This document shows, piece after piece, positions 43,297 to 52,376 of a stretch of DNA of 64,000 nt. The stretch's first letter is position 1, and every line of letters starts with the position of its first letter. The stretch is from an uncultured Marinobacter sp. GTDB taxonomy: Bacteria; Pseudomonadota; Gammaproteobacteria; Pseudomonadales; Oleiphilaceae. The notes below the pieces were generated by a model that saw only the letters and a program-made list of their open reading frames with translations, searched no databases and had not been told where the DNA came from. The stretch is from positions 1,054,001 to 1,118,000 of the forward strand of contig NZ_CAMYMK010000002.1 of the NCBI RefSeq assembly GCF_947259545.1. The letters are read 5' to 3'. A program made the translations under genes and the position numbers.

Positions 43297-44240
43297 CCGA
43301 TTCGCCCCCGTGGCCCCAGCTGGGACTGGAGAACAACTGCAGGCTCGTCATTTGTCATCACCGTGGCAGGGACAATACCCGAGGTACGAAAGCAATCCGC
43401 CAGTTCTGCTTCGTGGCGTTGCACTTTTTCATGCCAGGCTTGCTGGAATTGCGGGTTGCCGGCATCGAACCACACCGGGCCATCCTCACCGGCGACGGCA
43501 AAACGCCCGCTTTCCGGTAAATGGAGTTCCAGAGGATCTGCAATCCGCAGCGCGCTGACGGAATTGTGTCTGGCAAGGGCGCCGAGCAGCTGCGAGGTTT
43601 CCCGGCTGATGGAGAGAAAATCGCTGAGCACGAAAATTCGACTGCCGGTATGGGCTACCCGCCGGGCTTCCCGCAGAGCAGTATCGAGATTGGCGGTCAA
43701 CGAAGAAACTTGAAGATCCCGGGGACTGGCCGCTTCAGGCGTTTTCTGCTGTTTCGCCAGGGTGTCGAGTAATTGCAGCACTGATTTCTTGCGTCGGGCT
43801 GGGCGCAGTACGGTCAGTTCCCGGCCATTGAACACGATGCCGCCCACCTGGTCACCTGACCAGAGCGCCAGCCACGAGAGGATGCCGGCAAGCTGGGCGC
43901 AACGCACCTGCTTGTAGGCGCCGGTGCTGGCAAAGAACAGGCTTGGGCCCAGATCGCACAACAGCAGGACCGGACGTTCACGCTCTTCCTCGTAGAGCTT
44001 GGTGTGAGGGGACTGACGCCGCGCGGTGACCCGCCAGTCGATACTGCGAATATCGTCGCCGGGTTGGTATTGCCGGACCTCGGCAAACGCCATGCCTCTG
44101 CCCCGCCTGGGTGACCGCTGCAGTCCCGCCTGTTTACTCCGCACAGGGCGGGCAGCGGGCAGCTTCAGGGCCCGGGCATCGGCCTGAAGTCGGATCAGAC
44201 CGGGAAGGTCGATATGGGTGACATCGTGCGGTCGATTCAT
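43293..44240 (-). CDS. DUF58 domain protein of the moxR-bat operon
   Basis: 315 aa. The DUF58 signature GDDIRSIDWRVTARRQSPHTKLYEEE lies at about residues 57-82, followed by a VWA-like fold (LLLCDLGPSLFF). No membrane segment is evident. It is always beside MoxR ATPases and probably a partner of them. Ends 4 bases into the DUF4381 gene. Confidence 0.88.
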   Translation of the reverse strand: MNRPHDVTHIDLPGLIRLQADARALKLPAARPVRSKQAGLQRSPRRGRGMAFAEVRQYQPGDDIRSIDWRVTARRQSPHTKLYEEERERPVLLLCDLGPSLFFASTGAYKQVRCAQLAGILSWLALWSGDQVGGIVFNGRELTVLRPARRKKSVLQLLDTLAKQQKTPEAASPRDLQVSSLTANLDTALREARRVAHTGSRIFVLSDFLSISRETSQLLGALARHNSVSALRIADPLELHLPESGRFAVAGEDGPVWFDAGNPQFQQAWHEKVQRHEAELADCFRTSGIVPATVMTNDEPAVVLQSQLGPRGRIG

Positions 44241-44249
44241 CGGGTGTGA

Positions 44250-45212
44250 TCAGGCAACAACAGGGACATGATCGATCAGTCTTTGAATCACAGCATCGGC
44301 GGTCATGCCTTCGGCTTCCGCCTCGAAGGTCAGCAGAATCCGGTGGCGGAGCACATCGAATGCGATGTTGCGAACATCGTCAGGGCTGACATAGTCCCGG
44401 CCCTCAAGCCATGCCAGAGCGCGGGCACAGCGATCCAGAGCGATGGTTCCCCGGGGGCTGGCGCCGAACGCGGTCCAGCGTGCGAGCTCCGGGTCCAGCT
44501 GTTTGGGGTCACGGGTGGCAAGGACCAGCGCCAGTAAATACTGTTCTACGGGTTCCGCCATGTAGATATCCGCGATATCCCGACGCGCCTGGAATACCTG
44601 ATCCGCACTCAGGCGGATGGCAGCGGCCGGCTGGCCCTGACGGTAATCGTTGCGAGCCAGATGGAGGATGGCTTTTTCGGCTTCGGCGGACGGGTAGTCA
44701 ATCACCACATGCATCAGGAAACGGTCTAGCTGGGCTTCCGGCAGCGGGTAGGTGCCTTCCTGTTCAATGGGGTTCTGGGTGGCCATTACCATGAACAGCG
44801 GATCGAGGGGGAAGGTGCGCATACCCACACTGACCTGCCGCTCGCCCATCGCCTCCAGCAAGGCGGATTGCACTTTGGCAGGTGCACGGTTGATTTCATC
44901 GGCAAGCACAAGGTTGTGAAAGATCGGACCATGCTGGAATTCAAACTGACCGGTTTCGGCGCGATAGATTTCGCTGCCGGTGACATCCGATGGCAGCAGG
45001 TCCGGAGTGAACTGGATGCGATGAAAGTCTCCTTCAAGGTGGTCGGCCAGGGCCTTGATGGCGGTGGTCTTGGCAAGACCGGGGGCACCTTCAACCAGTA
45101 AGTGCCCGTCAGCAAGCAGGGCAATCAGTAACCGATCCACCAGCTTTTCCTGGCCTATGATCCTTTTCGCTAACTGAGACCGGAGTTCTCTGAACGTATG
45201 CTGTAGTGACAT
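44250..45212 (-). CDS. moxR: MoxR family AAA+ ATPase
   Basis: 320 aa from the ATG at 45212. Walker A GAPGLAKT, Walker B LADEINRAP, sensor MATQNPIEQEGTYPLPEAQLDRF, all typical of MoxR proper. First gene of the operon moxR-DUF58-DUF4381-batA-batBC-batD. These operons are linked to stress and envelope protein maturation. A longer reading from 45290 adds a basic N-terminus not usual for the family. Confidence 0.92.
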   Translation of the reverse strand: MSLQHTFRELRSQLAKRIIGQEKLVDRLLIALLADGHLLVEGAPGLAKTTAIKALADHLEGDFHRIQFTPDLLPSDVTGSEIYRAETGQFEFQHGPIFHNLVLADEINRAPAKVQSALLEAMGERQVSVGMRTFPLDPLFMVMATQNPIEQEGTYPLPEAQLDRFLMHVVIDYPSAEAEKAILHLARNDYRQGQPAAAIRLSADQVFQARRDIADIYMAEPVEQYLLALVLATRDPKQLDPELARWTAFGASPRGTIALDRCARALAWLEGRDYVSPDDVRNIAFDVLRHRILLTFEAEAEGMTADAVIQRLIDHVPVVA

Positions 45213-45355
45213 GAGCAGTGATTGTTCCTGTTTAACGGCTCTTAACCTGGGTATTTGCCGCAGTTTTCGCATCTGGGCGGCAAAAATCAAGGGCTTGACT
45301 ATGCTTATGTGACGATACCCTGATTACGTTTATTTCACACTAATTGAGGTCGACT

Positions 45356-48300
45356 ATGAATGCGCTGACGATTGCCAGCAAGGAGCAGTTTTTTGAACAG
45401 CTGGCTGATGCTTTCGCTCAGAAAATCGCGAAGACGGAAGCAAAAAGAATCAGTGAGTTTGCCAGGCAGCATTATGCTCATATTCCTCTTGAAGAGCTGG
45501 TGAGTCGAAGATTCTCGGACACATACGGTGCCATCCTGGCAGCCTGGCAGTTTCTGCAGAAACGCAGCGCCGATGAAACACCGGTCTCGGTTTTCAATCC
45601 GGACCTTGAGAGTGATGGCTGGCAGTCGACCCATACGGTCATATTCATTCTGCACCCGAACATGCCATTTCTGATTGATTCTCTTCGTATTGCTATCAAT
45701 CAACGGGAAATCGGCACTCACTCCATTCAGCATTCCATTCTTCGGGTTGACCGGGATGGCGGTGGCAAACTCAAGAAGCTGCATTCCAGTAGAAAATCGA
45801 GTTCCGGTGTGGACTACGAGGCATTCATTGTCCTGGAAATTGATCGTCACAGTGATCCGGCCGATCTTCGGGAGCTGGAAAATGTCCTCCAGACCATTCT
45901 CCATGAAGTGAGGATTGCGGTGGAAGATTTTCCGGTGGTAACCGGTAAGGTAAATGAGAGTATCTCCGAGCTTGATGCCACCGCTGCCGGGATCAGTGAC
46001 GAGGACAAAGAAGAGGCGCAGGCATTTCTCAAATGGCTACTATCGGACCGGTTCACTTTTCTCGGATACGATGAGTACGACTTCGTCAAAGAAAAGAGCG
46101 GGATGAAGGTTCGTCGTGTCGAGAACTCGGAACTCGGGATTCTTCGGGTCAATAACGAGCGCCCTGACAAGGTGCGATTGAATGAGTTGCCACAGCGGAC
46201 GCGTCACGAGATGACCCGGACCGATGATGTGTTCATTTTCGCCAAGTCGGCGCAGCGCTCCCGGGTCCATCGACCGGCTTACCCTGACTATATTGCCGTC
46301 AAGAAATTCAACAAAAAGGGCGAAGTCGTAGGTGAGCATCGTTTTCTGGGGCTCTACACCTCCAGGGCCTATAATGAGCGCCCGGACGAGATCCCGCTGT
46401 TGCGCCAAAAATTCCATACCGTGATGAAGCGATCCGGTTTTCTTCAGGACGACTACGCTGGCAAGGAGCTGGAGCAGATCCTGACACTATACCCGCGGGA
46501 TGAGCTGTTTCAGATTGAGCCCCAGGAGTTGCTCAGTGTTGCCAAGAGCATCCTCTACATACAGGAGCGTCGGCGCATCGAGTTGTTCATGCGGGAAGAC
46601 GTATACGGGCAGTTCGTGACCTGCCTGGCGTTCTTTCCGAGGGATATCTATAACACCGAGTTGCGCCTCAAGGTGGAACAGGTGCTGCTGGACAGGCTGG
46701 ATGCCGAGGACATCGAGTTTGTCACGCACTTTTCCGAATCTGTTCTGGCGCGGGTGCAGTTCACCATTCGCGTTCCCCAGGTGGAGAATCGTCAGCTTCC
46801 CATTAACGAGATCCGCGAGAAGGTGATCGAACTTGCCCAGTCCTGGCGAGACGGCCTGGCGGAAGCGCTCAGTGAAGTCTACGGCGAAGAGCAGGGCAAT
46901 GACCTGTACCGCTTATACTCAAGTGGCTTCCCGCCAAGCTACACTGACATGTTTTCACCCCGGCGCGCGGCGATCGACCTTGAGCACATAACGGGCGCAG
47001 CCTCTGGTCAGCTGACCATGAGTTTTTACCGGGCCCTGGAGGAGGAAGAGAATACCCTGCATTTCAAGCTGTTCCAGGCTGATACTCCGCTTCCTCTTTC
47101 GGACGTTATGCCGATTTTCGATAATCTTGGTTTTCGCGTGCTCGGTGAGCACCCGTTCGAAGTGAACGACCGTAATGGCAGGGTTGTCTGGATTCACGAT
47201 TTTACTCTGCAGGCATACAGCGGCAACGTGGTGGATATCCATCGTATTCGCCCGATTTTCGAAGACCTGTTCCGTCGGGTCTGGTATGGCGATGCTGAGA
47301 ATGATTCCTTCAACCGGTTGCTTCTGGCGTCTTACATGAGTTGGCGGCAGATTGCGCTGTTGCGGACTTTTGCCCGTTATATGCGGCAGATCCGCTTCTC
47401 CAATAGTCAGACCTTTATTTCCAATACGCTGGTCAACCACGTAGAGCTGGCCCAGGCACTGCTGGAGTTCTTTGAAGTTCGCTTCAACCCTGATCGTTAT
47501 CAGAGCACGGGAAAAAGCAAGGCGGCCCAGCAAAAACTGGAAATTGAGTTCAACGCCGGGCTGGACGCCGTCGAGAATCTCAGTGAAGACCGTGTGTTGC
47601 GATTGTACCTGGAGCTGATGCAGGCGACATTGCGCACTAACTACTTCCAGCAAGACGTTAATGGCACGAACAAGCCCTACATCAGCGTCAAGCTTGATCC
47701 CAGTAAGATTCCTGATGTGCCCTTGCCGCTGCCGATGTTTGAGATTTTCGTTTATTCACCGCGGGTGGAAGGTGTGCACTTGCGGGGGGGCAAGGTGGCT
47801 CGCGGCGGGCTGCGCTGGTCGGACCGGTTCGAGGATTATCGCACGGAGATCCTGGGCCTGGTGAAAGCCCAGCAGGTAAAAAATGCCGTGATCGTTCCAG
47901 TGGGGGCGAAAGGTGGTTTTGTCGCCAAACGCCTGCCGGATCCGTCTGATCGCGAAGCCTTCCAGGCGGAAGGCGTCCAGGCCTACAAAACCTTCATCCG
48001 GGGGTTGCTGGATATTACCGACAACCTGGTGGAGGGCGAGATCCATTCGCCGGAGCGCGTAATTCGTCATGATGATGACGATCACTACCTGGTGGTGGCC
48101 GCGGACAAAGGGACGGCGACATTCTCCGATATCGCCAACGAGTTGTCTGCGGGATACGGTTTCTGGATGGGGGATGCGTTTGCCTCCGGCGGCAGCAATG
48201 GCTATGACCACAAGAAAATGGGGATTACCGCTCGCGGTGCCTGGGTATCCGTTGAGCGTCACTTCCGTGAAATGGGTATTAATCCGGCGCTGGATGAATT

Positions 48301-50239
48301 TACGGCCATTGGTATAGGCGATATGGGCGGCGACGTATTCGGGAACGGACTGCTCTGTTCGGAAAAAACCCGATTGGTGGCTGCCTTCAATCACGTGCAT
48401 ATCTTCATCGATCCCACACCGGATGCTGCGAAGAGTTATCAGGAACGCAAGCGGCTGTTTGCATTGCCTCGATCCGCATGGACGGACTACGACAGCAAAC
48501 TGATTTCGAAGGGTGGTGGGGTGTTCAGTCGCAGCGCGAAATCCATTCCCGTGAGCCCTGAGATGAAGAAATTGCTGGGTATCAAGTCGGACCGGGTTCC
48601 GCCCAATATGCTGATTACCCATATCCTCAAATCCCAGGCGGACCTGCTATGGATTGGCGGTATTGGCACCTATGTGAAAGGGAAGAGCGAATCGCATGGT
48701 GACGTGGGAGACAAGGCCAACGATGGCTTGCGGATCAACGGCACAGAGTTGCGTTGCAAAGTGGTGGGCGAAGGCGGCAACCTGGGAATGACCCAGCTTG
48801 GCCGAATTGAGTTTGCCCTTAATGGAGGCCGCCTGAATACGGATTTCATCGACAACTCGGGTGGTGTCGATTGCTCTGACCACGAAGTCAACATGAAGAT
48901 TCTGCTCAACCAGGCCGTGGCTATGGGAGATCTGACCTCCAAACAACGCAACGTCATGCTGGAGGACATGACCGACGATGTTTCTGAGCTTGTTCTGAAG
49001 AACAACTACCGTCAGACCCAGGCCATCAGTATCGCCAGCGAGGATGCCAGCACCCGGATGGAAGAATACCGCCGGTTGATGAATACGCTGGAGAGTGAAG
49101 GCAAGCTCAATCGCTCACTGGAGTTTCTTCCGGACGATGAAGTCCTGTCCGAGCGCAAGCTCGACAAAAAGGGGCTGACCCGGCCAGAGTTGTCGGTGCT
49201 GATTTCTTACGTCAAGGGGGATCTGAAACAAACGCTGATAGCCAGCACCCTACCGGATGAACCGCTTTTGGCGGGAGAAATGTACAAGGTATTTCCGCAG
49301 GCGATGACAAGAAAGTTTGCCAAGGAGTTAGGGGAGCATCAGCTGCGGCGGGAGATCATTGCCACACAGATCGCCAACGACATGGTCAACCACATGGGTA
49401 TAACGTTTGTGGAACGCCTGTCGCAATCAACTGGAGCCGACCCGGCGTCCATTGCCTTGGCATGGATCATTGCACGGGACGTGTTCCGTCTGGACACCTG
49501 GTGGGACAAGATTGAATCCTTGGATTTCCATATTCCCGCATCGTTACAGATGAATTTGATGAATGACCTGATGCGTTTGATTCGACGTTCGGTGCGTTGG
49601 TTGCTGCGAAATCGTCGTGCTGAGCTCAGTATACAGAGTCATATGGAGCGCTTTGCCGACAGTGTCTGGAAGATTACCTCTGACCTGCCGGACTACCTGG
49701 GCGAGCAGGCTCGCGCTAATTGGGACAAGCGTTTCAACCACCTGAAGGAATCCGGGTTGCCAAAGGAACTGGCATCGGTGCTGGCTGGTACCAGTTATCT
49801 GTATTCCTCGCTGGGTATTATTGAGGCCCGAGAGGCGACAGGCATGCCGCTGAAGGCTGTGGCCAACCTCTACTATGATCTTGGCGAGAGACTGGATCTG
49901 AACTGGTTTGCCAACGCCATTGCCTCACTGGTTCCGGTATCTCACTGGCAGGCCCTGGCTCGCGAGAGTTTCCGGGAGGATCTGGACTGGCAGCAACGTG
50001 CATTGACGACCGGTGTACTCAAATTGGCCGGTAAACCGGAGGAAATACCTGTCTGTGTAGAAAACTGGATGGCTCGGCATGACGCCATGATCAGTCGCTG
50101 GAAAACCATGTTGACGGAACTCAAAGGTGTCCGGGAACCAGAATACGCCATGTTCTCAGTGGCTCTGCGGGAGCTGCTCGATCTGGCGCAGGCGACGATG
50201 CACAGTCCCCATGGAGAAGGCGACACTGTGAGTAGTTGA
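45356..50239 (+). CDS. gdhB: NAD-specific glutamate dehydrogenase, 180-kDa type
   Basis: 1627 aa from the ATG at 45356. The large NAD-GDH class: a long N-terminal region with ACT-like modules, a catalytic dehydrogenase domain at about 770-1260 (RGGLRWSDRFEDYRTEILGL, VPVGAKGGFVAKRLP, GIGDMGGDVFGNG) and a C-terminal helical domain. It deaminates glutamate to 2-oxoglutarate and ammonia with NAD+, for catabolism of amino acids. Such enzymes are known to be allosterically controlled in Pseudomonas. A strong hairpin (50305-50336) follows the stop. Confidence 0.95.
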   Translation: MNALTIASKEQFFEQLADAFAQKIAKTEAKRISEFARQHYAHIPLEELVSRRFSDTYGAILAAWQFLQKRSADETPVSVFNPDLESDGWQSTHTVIFILHPNMPFLIDSLRIAINQREIGTHSIQHSILRVDRDGGGKLKKLHSSRKSSSGVDYEAFIVLEIDRHSDPADLRELENVLQTILHEVRIAVEDFPVVTGKVNESISELDATAAGISDEDKEEAQAFLKWLLSDRFTFLGYDEYDFVKEKSGMKVRRVENSELGILRVNNERPDKVRLNELPQRTRHEMTRTDDVFIFAKSAQRSRVHRPAYPDYIAVKKFNKKGEVVGEHRFLGLYTSRAYNERPDEIPLLRQKFHTVMKRSGFLQDDYAGKELEQILTLYPRDELFQIEPQELLSVAKSILYIQERRRIELFMREDVYGQFVTCLAFFPRDIYNTELRLKVEQVLLDRLDAEDIEFVTHFSESVLARVQFTIRVPQVENRQLPINEIREKVIELAQSWRDGLAEALSEVYGEEQGNDLYRLYSSGFPPSYTDMFSPRRAAIDLEHITGAASGQLTMSFYRALEEEENTLHFKLFQADTPLPLSDVMPIFDNLGFRVLGEHPFEVNDRNGRVVWIHDFTLQAYSGNVVDIHRIRPIFEDLFRRVWYGDAENDSFNRLLLASYMSWRQIALLRTFARYMRQIRFSNSQTFISNTLVNHVELAQALLEFFEVRFNPDRYQSTGKSKAAQQKLEIEFNAGLDAVENLSEDRVLRLYLELMQATLRTNYFQQDVNGTNKPYISVKLDPSKIPDVPLPLPMFEIFVYSPRVEGVHLRGGKVARGGLRWSDRFEDYRTEILGLVKAQQVKNAVIVPVGAKGGFVAKRLPDPSDREAFQAEGVQAYKTFIRGLLDITDNLVEGEIHSPERVIRHDDDDHYLVVAADKGTATFSDIANELSAGYGFWMGDAFASGGSNGYDHKKMGITARGAWVSVERHFREMGINPALDEFTAIGIGDMGGDVFGNGLLCSEKTRLVAAFNHVHIFIDPTPDAAKSYQERKRLFALPRSAWTDYDSKLISKGGGVFSRSAKSIPVSPEMKKLLGIKSDRVPPNMLITHILKSQADLLWIGGIGTYVKGKSESHGDVGDKANDGLRINGTELRCKVVGEGGNLGMTQLGRIEFALNGGRLNTDFIDNSGGVDCSDHEVNMKILLNQAVAMGDLTSKQRNVMLEDMTDDVSELVLKNNYRQTQAISIASEDASTRMEEYRRLMNTLESEGKLNRSLEFLPDDEVLSERKLDKKGLTRPELSVLISYVKGDLKQTLIASTLPDEPLLAGEMYKVFPQAMTRKFAKELGEHQLRREIIATQIANDMVNHMGITFVERLSQSTGADPASIALAWIIARDVFRLDTWWDKIESLDFHIPASLQMNLMNDLMRLIRRSVRWLLRNRRAELSIQSHMERFADSVWKITSDLPDYLGEQARANWDKRFNHLKESGLPKELASVLAGTSYLYSSLGIIEAREATGMPLKAVANLYYDLGERLDLNWFANAIASLVPVSHWQALARESFREDLDWQQRALTTGVLKLAGKPEEIPVCVENWMARHDAMISRWKTMLTELKGVREPEYAMFSVALRELLDLAQATMHSPHGEGDTVSS

Positions 50240-50304
50240 GGGTTTGGTTCGCGCCAACCGCCAAAAATATCGTTCGAAACCTGTCAATTTGTGTCAATAA
50301 ATCG

Positions 50305-50336
50305 TGACGGGGGTCACTTGTTGACCCTCGCCGTCA
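50305..50336 (+). other. Bulged hairpin after gdhB
   Basis: TGACGG pairs with CCGTCA and GGGTCA with TGACCC around a 5-nt loop; a TCG bulge separates the two 6-bp stems. No T-run follows. It may terminate gdhB by another route, stabilise its 3' end, or lie in the leader of the 57-aa gene. Confidence 0.45.
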
Positions 50337-50359
50337 TCACAGATACTCTGCTGGTGATT

Positions 50360-50375
50360 CGGTACACTTGTACCG
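50360..50375. promoter_or_regulatory. 16-bp palindrome, operator candidate
   Basis: CGGTACACTTGTACCG is a perfect inverted repeat of 7 bp with a 2-bp centre, lying 10 bases before the AGGAGG of the 57-aa gene. Its size and symmetry fit a dimeric regulator site; the regulator is unknown. Confidence 0.4.
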
Positions 50376-50396
50376 TAGTCAGTCAGGAGGTGAGCA

Positions 50397-50570
50397 ATGC
50401 GAGAATTGATGCAAAAAGCTCTGAATGCATTGAATCAGCGCAAAGGCGCTGAGGGTTCTGTCGAACATAATCGCAGGAGCGACCAGCCCGGCCCGACCAA
50501 ACAACGGGAAGACTGGGGGATGTCCCCGGAAGATGCCCTGCGGGTTGGTACTGTCGCCCGATACAAGTAG
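50397..50570 (+). CDS. Small hypothetical protein, 57 aa
   Basis: Not recognised. The ATG at 50397 is 6 bases after a perfect AGGAGG (50385-50390), a stronger RBS than most genes here. The product starts MRELMQKALNALNQRKG, which would form an amphipathic helix, has a polar middle, and ends WGMSPEDALRVGTVARYK. No membrane segment and no Cys. The strong RBS, an operator-like palindrome upstream and a hairpin downstream argue for a real gene. Confidence 0.7.
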   Translation: MRELMQKALNALNQRKGAEGSVEHNRRSDQPGPTKQREDWGMSPEDALRVGTVARYK

Positions 50571-50592
50571 GGGCAGCCCTTTCGCACATCCC

Positions 50593-50627
50593 TGGCTCTG
50601 GAGTCTTTGAACCGAGACTCCGAGCCA
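50593..50627 (+). other. 13-bp hairpin between the 57-aa gene and rsmC
   Basis: TGGCTC-T-GGAGTCT (50593-50606) pairs with AGACTCC-GAGCCA (50615-50627) with one bulged base and an 8-nt loop. No T-run follows. It may be a terminator lacking a U-tract, a processing site, or a leader structure of rsmC, whose start is ~53 bases further on. Confidence 0.5.
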
Positions 50628-50679
50628 GATTCCGGTTAGAGTATCCCGCCTGTCTACCGGTTCGGGATGTTTCAAACCA

Positions 50680-51726
50680 ATGTCTGCACTACCCAACGCC
50701 CATGAGGCTCTGCTTAGAAATCGTGACCTGATCAAGGGGCGCCTGGCCCTGATTGGTCTCTCCGATGCCGCCCTGTTATCCCAATTGCCCAGTGGTGGCA
50801 TAGCAATGACTGAACATGCTGGTGTGTTTTCCCGCATGCCCGTAATAAAGGGCTGGCAATCTGCTTATGGGTACGATGACCAGGCCCTACAGGCTGGTTG
50901 TGCCGATACCCTGGTGATTTTTCTGCCGAAGGCTCGCGCAGAGCTCACGTTCAGGCTGGAACTGGCGCGCTGGCTGGCCGCCGATGGCGCAAAGTTGGTG
51001 ATGATAGGAGAGAAGCGCGAAGGGATTGCCGGCGCGGTCAAGCAGTTAAAGAATGTGGCTCCAGAGCCTACCAAGGTCGATAGCGCCCGTCATTGTCAGG
51101 TTTGGCTGGCGGAGTCATTCGAGTCCGTGACCACCTTTGATCTTGAAGCCTGGATGCAGTGGCACACTGTAGAGTGCGCGGGGGTGCAGGTAGAGGTGGC
51201 CGGCTTGCCCGGCATTTTCAGCGACGGACAGCTGGATGACGGCACGGCGATGCTGCTTCAAAGCCTCGCACAGCAGCCCCTTGCTCGTGGGTATGCGCTG
51301 GATTTTGCCTGTGGTGCCGGTGTGATCGGTAGCTGGCTTCAGTGCTGGCAGCGGGCTCAGGGCATAGAGCCTTCTCCGGTTGATGCGGTGGACGTCCAGT
51401 CCCAGGCGGTCATTTGTGCCGGGGCGACCTACAGTCGCGCTCAGGCGCTCGGGGACGTTATGGCGTCCGATGGTTTGAGGGGGGTTACCCGGAAGTATCG
51501 CGCCATCGTGACCAACCCTCCATTTCACACCGGGGTGCGAACAGACACCTCAATGACCGAGCGATTCCTGCAGCAGGTGGCTGTTCATCTGCAGCCCGGA
51601 GGGGAGTTGCGGCTGGTGGCTAACAGCTTCCTGCCCTATGAAGCGCTGATGGCCAAGTGCATTGGTCCGGTGACACGGTTGCAGTCCGACAAGCGCTTTA
51701 CCGTGTATTCCGCCAAACGGCGGTAA
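50680..51726 (+). CDS. rsmC: 16S rRNA (guanine-1207-N2)-methyltransferase RsmC
   Basis: 348 aa. N-terminal degenerate methyltransferase-like domain (1-~165) and C-terminal catalytic domain with SAM motif DFACGAGVIG (208-217) and target-base motif NPPFH (279-283), typical of rRNA guanine-N2 methylation. The tandem layout separates RsmC from single-domain enzymes. The related RlmG is encoded 650 bp away. Confidence 0.88.
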   Translation: MSALPNAHEALLRNRDLIKGRLALIGLSDAALLSQLPSGGIAMTEHAGVFSRMPVIKGWQSAYGYDDQALQAGCADTLVIFLPKARAELTFRLELARWLAADGAKLVMIGEKREGIAGAVKQLKNVAPEPTKVDSARHCQVWLAESFESVTTFDLEAWMQWHTVECAGVQVEVAGLPGIFSDGQLDDGTAMLLQSLAQQPLARGYALDFACGAGVIGSWLQCWQRAQGIEPSPVDAVDVQSQAVICAGATYSRAQALGDVMASDGLRGVTRKYRAIVTNPPFHTGVRTDTSMTERFLQQVAVHLQPGGELRLVANSFLPYEALMAKCIGPVTRLQSDKRFTVYSAKRR

Positions 51727-51749
51727 CCGACAGCACTTTTCTCCAGACG

Positions 51750-51774
51750 AAAAAAAGCCCCTGGGGTGAGGGGC
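51750..51774 (-). terminator. Intrinsic terminator for the 51829 gene
   Basis: Read on the minus strand: GCCCCT, loop CACCCC, AGGGGC, then seven T's. The 6-bp GC stem plus T-run is a classic intrinsic terminator, ~55 bases after the stop of the minus-strand gene. On the plus strand it would offer only the stem to rsmC. Confidence 0.8.
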
Positions 51775-51828
51775 AAAAAGGCTGTTTCCAAAAAAAGGGA
51801 GACAACCTGAAATCGATCGTTCGGAAAC

Positions 51829-52257
51829 TTACTTTTGCTCGTCGTTATCGCGGCTTGGTGCCAGCTCGCGTACCTGCTCGATCAGGCGACGGGCCTCCGT
51901 TTCGGCACGGTTACGGGCTTCGGTCAGCTTGGGCTTGACCTCGGCTTCGTAGGTTTTGCCAGCCTTGTCGGTGAAGTAAGCGGTCATCATGTTGGCGTCC
52001 CACCACAGCTTTTTGCGCAGGTCGTATGTAGCAACATCGAGGCGCAGTGTGAGTTCGCGGAAAGTCGGGTTCTTGCTGCGAATCTGGCTGACCACTTCAG
52101 ACAGGCTGCGGGGCTCTGATACGTCGGCACCCATGTTGGCCAGAACCTTTTTCAGTTCGGCGGATGCCTTGTCGAGCTGGGGGCGAAGCTGATCTTCAAA
52201 ACGCTTGCCTGCAGCCTGAACGGACTCAAAGCGGCTCTTGATGGAATCGCGAATCAT
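51829..52257 (-). CDS. Hypothetical helical protein
   Basis: 142 aa, not recognised with certainty. Almost entirely predicted helical and charged, with heptad-like stretches (VQAAGKRFEDQLRPQLDKASAELKKVL; KPKLTEARNRAETEARRLIEQVREL). No signal peptide or membrane segment. Middle segment has several aromatics (LWWDANMMTAYF). It resembles phasin-like or apolipoprotein-like helical proteins in pattern only. It has its own terminator and a divergent region shared with rlmG. Confidence 0.75.
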   Translation of the reverse strand: MIRDSIKSRFESVQAAGKRFEDQLRPQLDKASAELKKVLANMGADVSEPRSLSEVVSQIRSKNPTFRELTLRLDVATYDLRKKLWWDANMMTAYFTDKAGKTYEAEVKPKLTEARNRAETEARRLIEQVRELAPSRDNDEQK

Positions 52258-52376
52258 ATTGGGTCTCTCATCTGGATCGTTTTCAATTCAAGTTGGAAAT
52301 CACTTTAGGGTTAATTTCTAGAGTAATCAGCCTAGAATGGTGCCGCTTTATTAATTCGCCTGAATTGGTGCCTGAA

